Source: an uncultured Flavobacteriaceae bacterium (GTDB taxonomy: Bacteria > Bacteroidota > Bacteroidia > Flavobacteriales > Flavobacteriaceae). From it: 64,000 nt of DNA. Both the position numbers and the translations under genes were made by a program. Every line of letters begins with the position of its first letter. The stretch's first letter is position 1. The stretch spans positions 186,001 to 250,000 of the forward strand of contig CANKYF010000004.1 in NCBI GenBank assembly GCA_947487895.1. Reading direction: 5' to 3'. Below, in pieces: positions 26,305-34,597 of this stretch. The notes under the pieces were generated by a model. That model saw only the letters and a program-made list of their open reading frames with translations. It was not told the origin of the DNA and searched no databases.

Positions 26305-26736
26305 ATGAAAAAGTTAATCTTAATTCTAACAATTACAACATTTACTTCAACACACCTAGTTGCTCAAAGTAACGATGAAACAAAAACAATAAAGGCAGCT
26401 TTATTAAGCTATATTGAATCTGGCGATAAAAACGATGCTCAAGCTCTAGAAAAATTACTGCATACAGAATTTAGAGTATCTCTATATGATTCTAAAAAAG
26501 ATGCTGTTAGTATATTAAACCGAAAAACCTACGTATCGTTTATTGAAACCAAAAAATTTGGTGGCTATCCTAGAACACCAAAGTTCCATGATATTCTTTT
26601 CATAGGTAAAAACATGTGTACAGCAAAAGTAACTCTAACTAGCCCTGGAAAACCAACCTTAAAAAACTTTTATTCATTAGTAAAATTACATGGTAAATGG
26701 TTGGTAATACAAGATTATGTAACACTTATAAAATAG
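26305..26736 (+). CDS. Secreted NTF2-like (lumazine-binding-like) protein
   Basis: 143 residues: a signal peptide (MKKLILILTITTFTSTHLVA), then the NTF2 fold starting ETKTIKAALLSYIESGDKND and ending FYSLVKLHGKWLVIQDYVTL. It fits the group of putative lumazine-binding, SnoaL-like proteins in the periplasm. The ligand is unknown. It is controlled by the adjacent MarR, judging from the paired operators, and closed by a strong terminator. Confidence 0.8.
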   Translation: MKKLILILTITTFTSTHLVAQSNDETKTIKAALLSYIESGDKNDAQALEKLLHTEFRVSLYDSKKDAVSILNRKTYVSFIETKKFGGYPRTPKFHDILFIGKNMCTAKVTLTSPGKPTLKNFYSLVKLHGKWLVIQDYVTLIK

Positions 26737-26744
26737 CATTGAAA

Positions 26745-26780
26745 TTCACCAAGTATAAAAGAATTTTTATACTTGGTGAA
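26745..26780. terminator. Perfect 16-bp hairpin terminator
   Basis: TTCACCAAGTATAAAA and its exact complement flank a 4-base loop. The T-rich inner stem and AATTATACTTTT after it fit a terminator for the NTF2-like gene. Confidence 0.85.
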
Positions 26781-26870
26781 AATTATACTTTTAGCCTGAT
26801 GCCAAACCTATATTTATAAGCAAATAGGATGAGATTCCCACATAGTTTGACTCCAAGTAATGACTAATTT

Positions 26871-28331
26871 CTATTGCTCAGGAATATGCTTCAAAATCTC
26901 TAATACAAATTTCCAATATTTTTGTACTGAAGAAATTTGGGCTCGTTCATCTGGCGAATGCGCTCCTTTAATATTTGGTCCAAAACTAATCATATCCATT
27001 TCTGGATAATTAGTTCCTAAAATACCACATTCTAAGCCTGCATGACAAGCCGCTACATGAGGTTTTTCACCATTTAAATCTTCATAAAGTTTCGTCATCA
27101 CTTTTAAAATGGCAGAATCTATATTAGGGCTCCAACCCGGGTAATCACCAGAAAACGCTACTTCACAACCTGTTAATTCAAAAGTTGCTCTTAAAGTGTT
27201 TGCCAAATCTATTTTAGCACTTTCTACAGAAGATCTCGTTAAACAAGCTATTTTAATATTACCTTCTTTAATAAGTACGCGTGCCAAATTATTAGAAGTC
27301 TCTACCAAATCAGGAATATCTGCACTCATTCTATATACACCATTTTGCGATGCATACAATGCTCTTGTAACTCCTTCTTGAATGCCTAAATCCATTATCG
27401 TTTTAGGTGCTTCACATTTTGTAACTGTAATATCTAAATCAGGTTCAGTAGTTTTTAATTCCATTTTAATACTGTTAGATATTTGAGCCATTTCTAGCAA
27501 AAATGCATTTTCATGCATAGCATCAATAGCAACAATAGCTTTACTTTCTCTTGGAATAGCATTTCGTAAGCCTCCTCCATCAATTTCTGAAATTCTTAAC
27601 CCAAAGTTTTCAAAACCATCAAATAATAAACGATTCATAATTTTGTTAGCATTACCTAAACCTTCATGAATCTGCATCCCAGAATGCCCACCTTGAAGAC
27701 CTATAACTTCAATGGTAAAACCAATTTTAAACTCTGGCGTTTCTTCTTCTGTATATTTCCTAGTTGCAGTAACATCAATACCTCCGGCACAACCTACTCC
27801 TATTTCATCATCTTCTTCAGTATCTAAGTTTAATAGAATACCACCTTCCAAAAGTCCGCCTTTTAAGCCCATAGCGCCAGTCATTCCAGTTTCTTCATCA
27901 ATCGTAAACAGCGCTTCTAAAGCAGGATGAGGAATATCTGTACTTTCTAAAATAGCCATTATGGTTGCAACACCTAACCCATTATCTGCTCCTAGCGTGG
28001 TGCCTTTAGCTTTTACCCAATCACCTTCAATATACATTTCAATACCTTGTGTATCAAAATCAAAAACAGTATCATTATTTTTTTGGTGTACCATATCTAA
28101 ATGAGACTGCATAACAACCGTTGTTCTATTTTCCATTCCAGCAGTTGCAGGCTTTTTAATAATGACATTTCCAACCTCATCAACAAATGTTTCTAAGCCT
28201 AAATTTTCACCAAAAGCTTTCATAAATGCTATAACACGTTCTTCTTTTTTTGACGCTCTTGGCACTGCGTTTAAATCTGCAAATTTATTCCAAAGTTGAG
28301 TTGGCTGTAATTGTCTTATTTCTTTACTCAT
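26871..28331 (-). CDS. pepD: Aminoacyl-histidine dipeptidase (M20)
   Basis: Cytosolic dinuclear zinc dipeptidase. 486 residues starting SKEIRQLQPTQLWNKFADLN. Metal and catalytic motifs are in order: MQSHLDMVHQ, TTLGADNGLGVA, FTIDEETGMTGA, EEDDEIGVGCAGG and ACHAGLECGILG. The start codon is the ATG before SKEIRQ, 15 bases after the expected transcription start of the promoter at 28353-28360. It is divergent from the DUF3810 gene. Confidence 0.95.
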   Translation of the reverse strand: MSKEIRQLQPTQLWNKFADLNAVPRASKKEERVIAFMKAFGENLGLETFVDEVGNVIIKKPATAGMENRTTVVMQSHLDMVHQKNNDTVFDFDTQGIEMYIEGDWVKAKGTTLGADNGLGVATIMAILESTDIPHPALEALFTIDEETGMTGAMGLKGGLLEGGILLNLDTEEDDEIGVGCAGGIDVTATRKYTEEETPEFKIGFTIEVIGLQGGHSGMQIHEGLGNANKIMNRLLFDGFENFGLRISEIDGGGLRNAIPRESKAIVAIDAMHENAFLLEMAQISNSIKMELKTTEPDLDITVTKCEAPKTIMDLGIQEGVTRALYASQNGVYRMSADIPDLVETSNNLARVLIKEGNIKIACLTRSSVESAKIDLANTLRATFELTGCEVAFSGDYPGWSPNIDSAILKVMTKLYEDLNGEKPHVAACHAGLECGILGTNYPEMDMISFGPNIKGAHSPDERAQISSVQKYWKFVLEILKHIPEQ

Positions 28332-28352
28332 AATTAGTATATTGAAGTTTTG

Positions 28353-28360
28353 CAAAGATA
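28353..28360 (-). promoter_or_regulatory. -7 promoter element of pepD
   Basis: TATCTTTG on the minus strand fits TAnnTTTG, 22 bases before the pepD ATG. Confidence 0.6.
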
Positions 28361-28392
28361 CATTTTACTTACAATGATTAATAACATTTGCT

Positions 28393-28400
28393 TATTTTTG
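28393..28400 (+). promoter_or_regulatory. -7 promoter element of the DUF3810 gene
   Basis: TATTTTTG fits TAnnTTTG and ends four bases before the ATG, again predicting a leaderless message. Confidence 0.5.
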
Positions 28401-28404
28401 AAAT

Positions 28405-29475
28405 ATGCTAAAAAACAAAAAACTGATTCTGGCACTTAGTTTAATTCCGCAGTATTTACTGGTAACTTTACTTTCTAAAAATCCAGATTTTGTTGAAGCT
28501 TATTATAGTAATGGGATATATCTTTATATTTCTAAATTATTCCGATACATATTAGGTTGGCTTCCCTTTTCATTTGGCGATTTAATTTATGGTTTAGGCA
28601 TCATATATATGTTAAGATGGGTATTTAAAAACCGAAAGCGTATTATTAAAGACACTAAAAATTGGTGTATTGATGTGGCTTCTGCTTTAGCTGTTTTATA
28701 TTTTGCTTTCCATATGTTTTGGGGGTTGAATTACTATAGGTTGCCATTGCATAAAAACCTAAATTTAAATTACGAGTATTCAACTGAACAATTAATCTCT
28801 GTCACCAAGAAGCTCATAAAAAAATCGAATACTTTACACTTTGAAATTACCAAGAACGATACTCTAAAAGTCGATTTGCCGTATTCTAAAAGTGATATAT
28901 TCAAAATAACTACTGAAGGGTACAATAATTTAAAAACTGTTTTTCCAAATTTAGAATATGCTCCAAAAAGCATAAAAAAATCGTTATTTAGTTATCCTTT
29001 AACCTACATGGGGTTTAGTGGCTACTTGAATCCGTTGACTAATGAAGCTCAAGTTGATGGTATTATGCCAATCATTAAATTTCCAACAACATCTGCTCAT
29101 GAAATGGCGCATCAGTTGGGATATGCTGCGGAAAACGAAGCTAATTTTATTGGATGCTTAGCCTCTATTCATAATGATAATATTTATTTTAAATACTGTG
29201 GTTACACTTTTGGCTTACGCTATTGTTTAAACGAAATTTACAGACGTGATGAAGCCTTATTTGAAGAAATTCTTAAAACAGTCAATAAAGGTATTCTTAA
29301 AAATTATGAAGAAGTCCGCTTATTCTGGGAAGCTCATGAAAACCCCATAGAACCCTTTTTCAAATTATTTTACGGGAGCTATTTAAAAGCCAATAACCAA
29401 AGTAAAGGCATGAAAAGCTATAGCTATGTTGTGGCTTTATTAGCAAACTATTTTGAGACTAAAACTATTGAATAA
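28405..29475 (+). CDS. DUF3810 membrane protein with HExxH motif
   Basis: 356 residues. About three N-terminal membrane helices (one around FRYILGWLPFSFGDLIYGLG) precede a soluble domain with TSAHEMAHQLGYAAENEANF, a zinc-metallopeptidase-like HExxH with a downstream Glu. This is the DUF3810 architecture of Bacteroidota. Proteolysis is likely but not shown for the family. It is divergent from pepD, and its stop is 5 bases from the end of the converging DUF6503 gene. Confidence 0.85.
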   Translation: MLKNKKLILALSLIPQYLLVTLLSKNPDFVEAYYSNGIYLYISKLFRYILGWLPFSFGDLIYGLGIIYMLRWVFKNRKRIIKDTKNWCIDVASALAVLYFAFHMFWGLNYYRLPLHKNLNLNYEYSTEQLISVTKKLIKKSNTLHFEITKNDTLKVDLPYSKSDIFKITTEGYNNLKTVFPNLEYAPKSIKKSLFSYPLTYMGFSGYLNPLTNEAQVDGIMPIIKFPTTSAHEMAHQLGYAAENEANFIGCLASIHNDNIYFKYCGYTFGLRYCLNEIYRRDEALFEEILKTVNKGILKNYEEVRLFWEAHENPIEPFFKLFYGSYLKANNQSKGMKSYSYVVALLANYFETKTIE

Positions 29476-29480
29476 TTAAC

Positions 29481-30275
29481 TTATTCAGCAACCTTTGCTC
29501 CTTCTGGTTTTTCAAATAACGATACTTCTGGAGCCCCTGTAGATAAAACAATATTTGTAAATTTCAAATCACTTCTTTTGGTTGTAGGCATATTATTTTC
29601 AACATTATACCATGTTAATATTTCTGGTACTAATAACTCTTCAACTGTTTGCCAATTACTATAATTTATAAAATGAAATTCTTGGCTCTTTTCTTTAGAA
29701 AAATAAGTCACGGTATACCCTAACCATGCCATTTTATAAGTTTCTGCATCATAATATAAAATGTATTCATCTTCTGGAGATTCTCCTACTCCATCAGTAT
29801 ATGAAATTTTAATTCCAGGGTACTTCTTACCATCATAAACTAAGGGATCTACATCTTTATATACAATTCCTTCATCTGCCAATACAAAAGGCATGGCATA
29901 GAAATAAAACATTAAATTATAATAAAAACGCGGTTTACCTTTGTATGCTGTAGTATCTTTGTGTTTTAACCACACCTCTTTTCCATTATATCCAATAGTA
30001 TGTTTAGGCATCTCAATATGAGATTTTCTGTTTTTTAAATGTGTAGTGGTGACTTCATCACCGTTAGGTTTAAGCATTGTAAACACTAAATTTTGCATTT
30101 CGTTCCACGCATCTAAACCACCATGTGCATCAAAAACCTTATTTAAATTTTCTGGATATATTCTGGTATTAACATTGACCTCTAGAGTATTATTTTTTAT
30201 AGTTATATCTTCTTTTGTACTATTTTTACAAGAAGCTACCAAAATTAGAGCCGCTAAAACGAATATCTTTTTCAT
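29481..30275 (-). CDS. DUF6503 lipoprotein
   Basis: 264 residues with a lipoprotein signal (MKKIFVLAALILVASCKNST). The mature protein has the family pattern: FDAHGGLDAWNEMQNLVFTM near the start, IGYNGKEVWLKHKD, then GIKISYTDGVGESPEDEYIL and a C-terminal LSTGAPEVSLFEKPEGA. The fold resembles LolA/outer-membrane lipoprotein-sorting-like half barrels. Function unknown; probably periplasmic or outer-membrane bound. Confidence 0.8.
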   Translation of the reverse strand: MKKIFVLAALILVASCKNSTKEDITIKNNTLEVNVNTRIYPENLNKVFDAHGGLDAWNEMQNLVFTMLKPNGDEVTTTHLKNRKSHIEMPKHTIGYNGKEVWLKHKDTTAYKGKPRFYYNLMFYFYAMPFVLADEGIVYKDVDPLVYDGKKYPGIKISYTDGVGESPEDEYILYYDAETYKMAWLGYTVTYFSKEKSQEFHFINYSNWQTVEELLVPEILTWYNVENNMPTTKRSDLKFTNIVLSTGAPEVSLFEKPEGAKVAE

Positions 30276-30337
30276 TAGAGAATGGTTTTGTTATTTTCGT
30301 CTAAAATATTTAAAATAATGCCTTTCTGTTATTAAAT

Positions 30338-31132
30338 ATGAAGAAAATAACAAGTATTCAAAATTCTTTTATTAAACATCTTACGCAACTGAAAGACAAG
30401 TCTCGCGAACGCAGAAAAAATGAACTATTTTTAATAGAAGGGCTCCGTGAAATTTCTTTAGCATTAAAAGGCGGTTATGAAATAGATACAGTTCTCTTCT
30501 ATCCTGAATTAATATCTCTTGAAGAAATCAACAATTTAACAAATCAACAACTCAATACTATAGAAATCTCCAAAGAAGTATACCAAAAACTTGCTTATAG
30601 AGATACAACTGAAGGTATATTAGCTGTGGCTAAATCTAAAACAAATACTTTAAACGATTTAAATTTTAAAACGAAAAATCCTTTAATATTAGTAGCTGAA
30701 GCCCCTGAAAAACCTGGTAATATTGGTGCTCTTTTAAGAACTGCTGATGCCGCTAATGCTGATGCTGTTATAATTGCCAATCCTAAAACCGATTTATACA
30801 ACCCTAATATCATTAGATCTAGTGTGGGTTGCGTATTTACCAATCAGGTAGCTACTGGTTCAACTTCTGAAATCATTTCATTTCTAAAAGAAAATAACAT
30901 CAATATCTATTCTGCTATTTTACAGGAATCTGTTGAATATCATACTCAGGACTTAACTAAGCCAACTGCTATTGTGGTTGGTACTGAAGCTACTGGATTA
31001 AGTGAAGAATGGCGCATCAACGCAACACAAAATATTATTATACCTATGCAAGGCGAAATAGATTCAATGAATGTCTCTGTTGCTGCTGGAATTCTTATTT
31101 TTGAAGCGAAAAGACAGCGAAATTTTGAATAG
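30338..31132 (+). CDS. SpoU/TrmH-family RNA 2'-O-methyltransferase
   Basis: 264 residues. N-terminal substrate-binding domain (HLTQLKDKSRERRKNELFLI with EGLREISLA) of the RlmB/TsnR kind, then the knotted SPOUT domain: EAPEKPGNIGALLRTADAAN, VVGTEATGLSEEWR and IPMQGEIDSMNVSVAAGILI. Uses S-adenosylmethionine to methylate a ribose in rRNA or tRNA; the target base is not predictable. A different SpoU enzyme is at 39503-40159. Confidence 0.92.
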   Translation: MKKITSIQNSFIKHLTQLKDKSRERRKNELFLIEGLREISLALKGGYEIDTVLFYPELISLEEINNLTNQQLNTIEISKEVYQKLAYRDTTEGILAVAKSKTNTLNDLNFKTKNPLILVAEAPEKPGNIGALLRTADAANADAVIIANPKTDLYNPNIIRSSVGCVFTNQVATGSTSEIISFLKENNINIYSAILQESVEYHTQDLTKPTAIVVGTEATGLSEEWRINATQNIIIPMQGEIDSMNVSVAAGILIFEAKRQRNFE

Positions 31133-31157
31133 TTTTGTATTAATGTAAGTTTAATAA

Positions 31158-31185
31158 TGTCACACTGAGCGCAGTCGAAGTGCTT
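31158..31185. repeat. Left 28-bp inverted repeat flanking the GIY-YIG pseudogene
   Basis: TGTCACACTGAGCGCAGTCG followed by AAGTGCTT is an exact reverse complement of 31632-31659. Confidence 0.9.
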
Positions 31186-31202
31186 TAAACCTTCAAAATT
31201 AA

Positions 31203-31516
31203 ATGTATTCCTATTTTGTATATATCTTGCAATGCTCTGACGATTCTTATTATACAGGAATCACAAATGATATAAATAGAAGAATAGATGAACATAAACT
31301 AGGAAAAACAGAGACTGTTACACGTATAAAAGAAGACCTGTAGAATTAAAGTTTCATGAAACTTTTAATGACGTTTTACAAGCTATTTATTTTGAAAAGA
31401 AAATAAAAAAATGGACTAGAGCAAAAAAAGCAGCTTTAATAAATGGTAATTTTAATATGCTTCTAATTTTAGCTGAATGCAGAAATGCTACACATTATAA
31501 ATATTCTGGTGAATAA
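31203..31516 (+). pseudogene. GIY-YIG nuclease gene broken by a frameshift
   Basis: The first part reads YFVYILQCSDDSYYTGITND (the GIY-YIG motif as VYI and YTG) and NRRIDEHKLGK, then slips into a stop at about 31340. The +1/-1 frame continues as YTYKRRPVELKFHETFNDVL, FEKKIKKWTRAKKAALING, to a stop at 31516. The total length of 314 bases is one short of a multiple of three, so a single-base deletion near 31318-31322 would explain the break. Intact relatives are about 100-residue UPF0213-type single-domain nucleases. It is bracketed by perfect inverted repeats. Confidence 0.85.
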
Positions 31517-31590
31517 GAATATCTTTTGAAATGAAATTCACATATTTTTGTTATTCAATTTTAATTTAGAAAGTAAAAAAATACTATCAT

Positions 31591-31615
31591 TTCATGTTGA
31601 GCGCAGTCGAAACAC
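31591..31615. repeat. Internal partial repeat copy
   Basis: TTCATGTTGAGCGCAGTCGA resembles the left end repeat and lies just inside the right end repeat. Confidence 0.6.
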
Positions 31616-31631
31616 AATAATAGCACCATTT

Positions 31632-31659
31632 AAGCACTTCGACTGCGCTCAGTGTGACA
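31632..31659. repeat. Right 28-bp inverted repeat flanking the GIY-YIG pseudogene
   Basis: AAGCACTTCGACTGCGCTCA followed by GTGTGACA is the exact reverse complement of 31158-31185. Confidence 0.9.
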
Positions 31660-31694
31660 CAGAAAATAAATTACAACTTAGAACAAAATAATAA

Positions 31695-32927
31695 ATGACC
31701 GCAACAACCCTATTCTACATCATAATAGCAATTATCATCATCAATTTTATTATTGATAAAGTACTCGATGCTTTAAACGCCAAACATTTTAATGATCAAT
31801 TGCCAGAGGACTTACAAGATGTTTATGATGATACTGAATACAAAAAATCGCAAAATTACAAGTCTACAAAATATAAGTTTGGTGTTTTAACATCCACATT
31901 TTCAATTATTCTAACCCTAGCATTTTTGCTTCTTGATGGTTTTGAATTTGTAGACAATATTGCAAGAAGTTACAGTACAAATCCAATAATTATTGCATTA
32001 ATTTTCTTTGGAATCATTATGATTGCTAGTGATATTTTAACCACTCCATTTTCATATTATAGCACGTTTGTGATTGAAGAAAAATTTGGGTTTAACAAAA
32101 CCACAAAAAAAACCTTTGTTTTAGATAAAATAAAAGGTTGGCTAATGTCTATCATTTTAGGTGGAGGTATTTTAGCGTTAATCATTTGGTTTTATAATGC
32201 TACTGGAAAACACTTTTGGTTGTATGCATGGGGCTTAGTGGCCTTTTTTAGCATTTTTATGAATATGTTCTATTCTAAACTTATTGTACCTCTGTTTAAC
32301 AAGCAAACACCATTAGAAGAAGGCGATTTACGTGATAAAATTTCTGCATATGCTAAAACCGTTGGTTTTAAACTCGACAAAATTTTTGTGATAGATGGTT
32401 CTAAACGCAGTACCAAAGCCAATGCTTACTTCTCTGGTTTTGGTAGTGAAAAACGTGTAACACTATATGATACTCTAATAAACGATTTAGAAGATGAAGA
32501 AATAGTAGCCGTATTAGCCCATGAGGTGGGACACTATAAAAAGAAACATATCATTTTTAATTTAGTGACTTCTATTTTATTAACAGGCTTGACACTTTAT
32601 ATTTTGTCTTTATTTATTTCAAATCCAATGTTATCACAAGCTTTAGGCGTTGAAACAGCTAGTTTTCATGTAGGACTTATTGCCTTTATGTTGCTTTACT
32701 CTCCCATTTCTGAAGTAACTGGTTTAATAATGAATGTATTCTCTAGAAAGTTTGAATATCAAGCTGATAATTATGCTAAAAACACCTATAAAGGAGAGCC
32801 ATTAATTACAAGCTTAAAAAAGCTTTCAAAAAACAGCTTAAGTAATTTGACACCACACCCCGCTTATGTGTTTATGCATTATTCTCATCCTACATTATTA
32901 GAGCGGATTAAGAATTTGAAGAGGTAA
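31695..32927 (+). CDS. M48 (Ste24/CAAX-protease-1-like) membrane metallopeptidase
   Basis: 410 residues with several membrane helices. The zinc site is VLAHEVGHYKKKH, with the third ligand in FEYQADNYAKN. The N-terminal region FSYYSTFVIEEKFGFNKTTK is characteristic of Ste24-like enzymes. It probably degrades damaged or misfolded membrane proteins in the inner membrane. The start is ATG. A gene-free stretch follows. Confidence 0.92.
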   Translation: MTATTLFYIIIAIIIINFIIDKVLDALNAKHFNDQLPEDLQDVYDDTEYKKSQNYKSTKYKFGVLTSTFSIILTLAFLLLDGFEFVDNIARSYSTNPIIIALIFFGIIMIASDILTTPFSYYSTFVIEEKFGFNKTTKKTFVLDKIKGWLMSIILGGGILALIIWFYNATGKHFWLYAWGLVAFFSIFMNMFYSKLIVPLFNKQTPLEEGDLRDKISAYAKTVGFKLDKIFVIDGSKRSTKANAYFSGFGSEKRVTLYDTLINDLEDEEIVAVLAHEVGHYKKKHIIFNLVTSILLTGLTLYILSLFISNPMLSQALGVETASFHVGLIAFMLLYSPISEVTGLIMNVFSRKFEYQADNYAKNTYKGEPLITSLKKLSKNSLSNLTPHPAYVFMHYSHPTLLERIKNLKR

Positions 32928-33266
32928 TTTATGATGTAATATTTTGGTACAACACCTGCTTTGTAAAACCTTTCAGTACATTCTTTTATACTTTAAAACT
33001 AGATAGCCCAAAATGCATTACAGATATCACTAAATGATATTTGGATGAAAGCAGATATTAGTAAAACTATAATTTCCTTCATCATAAAACCTATACTTAA
33101 ACACTTGATTATATTGTATTCAATACCACAACTCATTGATCAGTATTTGATTACAAATACATAATTATACTCATAATAGAGTACTTTTCTGTTAAAATTA
33201 TTAACCTTTAACCATTTAGTTTGAGGTAATTTTACTTATTGTGATAATGTAATCGTATGTATATGA
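32928..33266. other. Gene-free stretch before the GH16 gene
   Basis: About 340 AT-rich bases without a credible frame or RNA structure. It ends next to a short palindrome ahead of the GH16 gene. Confidence 0.5.
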
Positions 33267-33278
33267 AACGATTTCGTT
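33267..33278. promoter_or_regulatory. Possible operator of the GH16 gene
   Basis: AACGA-TT-TCGTT is a palindrome with perfect 5-bp arms, 13 bases before the start codon. LacI-type and other sugar regulators use such sites, but no regulator gene is adjacent. Confidence 0.3.
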
Positions 33279-33290
33279 AAATTTTTGCTT

Positions 33291-34529
33291 ATGAAAATAT
33301 TAGAAAAAGGAAAATTATTTTTTTTATGTATATCATTACTAGCATTGTTCTCATGTAGTAGTGATAATAACGGAAACAATGATGATAGTGATGACGAAAT
33401 TATTATTGATGACCCAAAAGAAGAACCACCTGTAGAAATCACCTATGATGAAAATGTATCATATGATCAGCTTCCTGTTCCAGCAACCATAGAATCAGGA
33501 AAAACTTGGGTATTTCAGCCCGAACCATCAGATGATTTTAATTACACATTTGAAGAAACTGACGGTCGAGTAGATTTTGGACCGGATGATAAATGGTATA
33601 ATTACTATCATGATTTATGGGATGGTCCAGGTACTACATATTGGAAATATGATCATGTATCTGTAGATGGAAGTGATTTAATTATAAGGTCCTCAAGAAG
33701 GGTTATAGGAAATGAATCGGAACCCCGTTTTGGTTTCCCCCCTAAAATGAACCTGCCAGATCAGGGAGTAAGTACAGGGAGTATTACAGGCAATAATAAA
33801 GTACAATGGCCTGTATATGTAGAAGCAAAAGTAAGCGTTGCTGATATAGCATTAGCATCTGATGTCTGGTTATTAAGTCCAGATAATACGGAAGAAATAG
33901 ATATCATAGAATGCTGGGGAGGAGACGAAAATGGAAATCATTTATTCTCAGATATCATTCACTTAGCGCATCACTCTTTTATTAGAGATCCTTTTACAGA
34001 TTATCAACCTAGAGATATAGGTATTTTTTACAGACAAGAAGGTATAAGTAGTTGGGGAGATTATCATTATAATGGAGGTGAACGTATATATACCTATATT
34101 GGTGTTAACTGGATTAGTCCATTTCATATAGAATATTATATAGATGCAAAAATAGTTAGAGTTTTATATGATAAAGCTGTAGCAACCAAAAAAGGGGATT
34201 CATGGACATATGGATACCCAACTTTCACTAATGGTATATTAACTGAGGATACATCAACTGGGTTTCAAGCTTTAGTAGAACATTCAACTTCTAAATACTA
34301 CTCTTTTGATAATTTGAAAGCTGCTAGTGATGCTTCGGAAGTAAGTATCATAGATCCATACGATTACCAAAATGGAGCAGGTATGGGCAAGGAAAAGGAT
34401 ATTATTATTAATGTAGAAGCTCAAACTTGGCAAGCAGCCGCAGGAAGAATACCAACGGATGCAGAGTTAGAAAATCCAGCAAAAAATACTATGAAGGTAG
34501 ATTGGATTAGAGTATTGAAACCTGAGTAA
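33291..34529 (+). CDS. GH16-family glycoside hydrolase lipoprotein
   Basis: 412 residues. Lipoprotein signal ends LALFSCSSDNNGNNDD, with acidic and Asn residues as in surface export. The catalytic signature is NTEEIDIIECWGGDENGN, with the ExDxxE of agarase/porphyranase-like GH16 enzymes (nucleophile and acid/base Glu). KWYNYYHDLWDGPGTTYW matches agarase-type N-termini, and MKVDWIRVLKPE is the usual final strand. It probably cuts red-algal galactans outside the cell; which one cannot be told. The ATG at 33291 is preferred to a TTG two codons earlier. Confidence 0.88.
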   Translation: MKILEKGKLFFLCISLLALFSCSSDNNGNNDDSDDEIIIDDPKEEPPVEITYDENVSYDQLPVPATIESGKTWVFQPEPSDDFNYTFEETDGRVDFGPDDKWYNYYHDLWDGPGTTYWKYDHVSVDGSDLIIRSSRRVIGNESEPRFGFPPKMNLPDQGVSTGSITGNNKVQWPVYVEAKVSVADIALASDVWLLSPDNTEEIDIIECWGGDENGNHLFSDIIHLAHHSFIRDPFTDYQPRDIGIFYRQEGISSWGDYHYNGGERIYTYIGVNWISPFHIEYYIDAKIVRVLYDKAVATKKGDSWTYGYPTFTNGILTEDTSTGFQALVEHSTSKYYSFDNLKAASDASEVSIIDPYDYQNGAGMGKEKDIIINVEAQTWQAAAGRIPTDAELENPAKNTMKVDWIRVLKPE

Positions 34530-34560
34530 AATAGTATTTAAAACTTAAACTTTTATAGGA

Positions 34561-34588
34561 GAGAAACATTATTGTTTCTCTTTTTTTT
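34561..34588 (+). terminator. Terminator of the GH16 gene
   Basis: GAGAAACA/TGTTTCTC with a TTAT loop followed by eight T. Confidence 0.9.
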
Positions 34589-34597
34589 AATATAACA

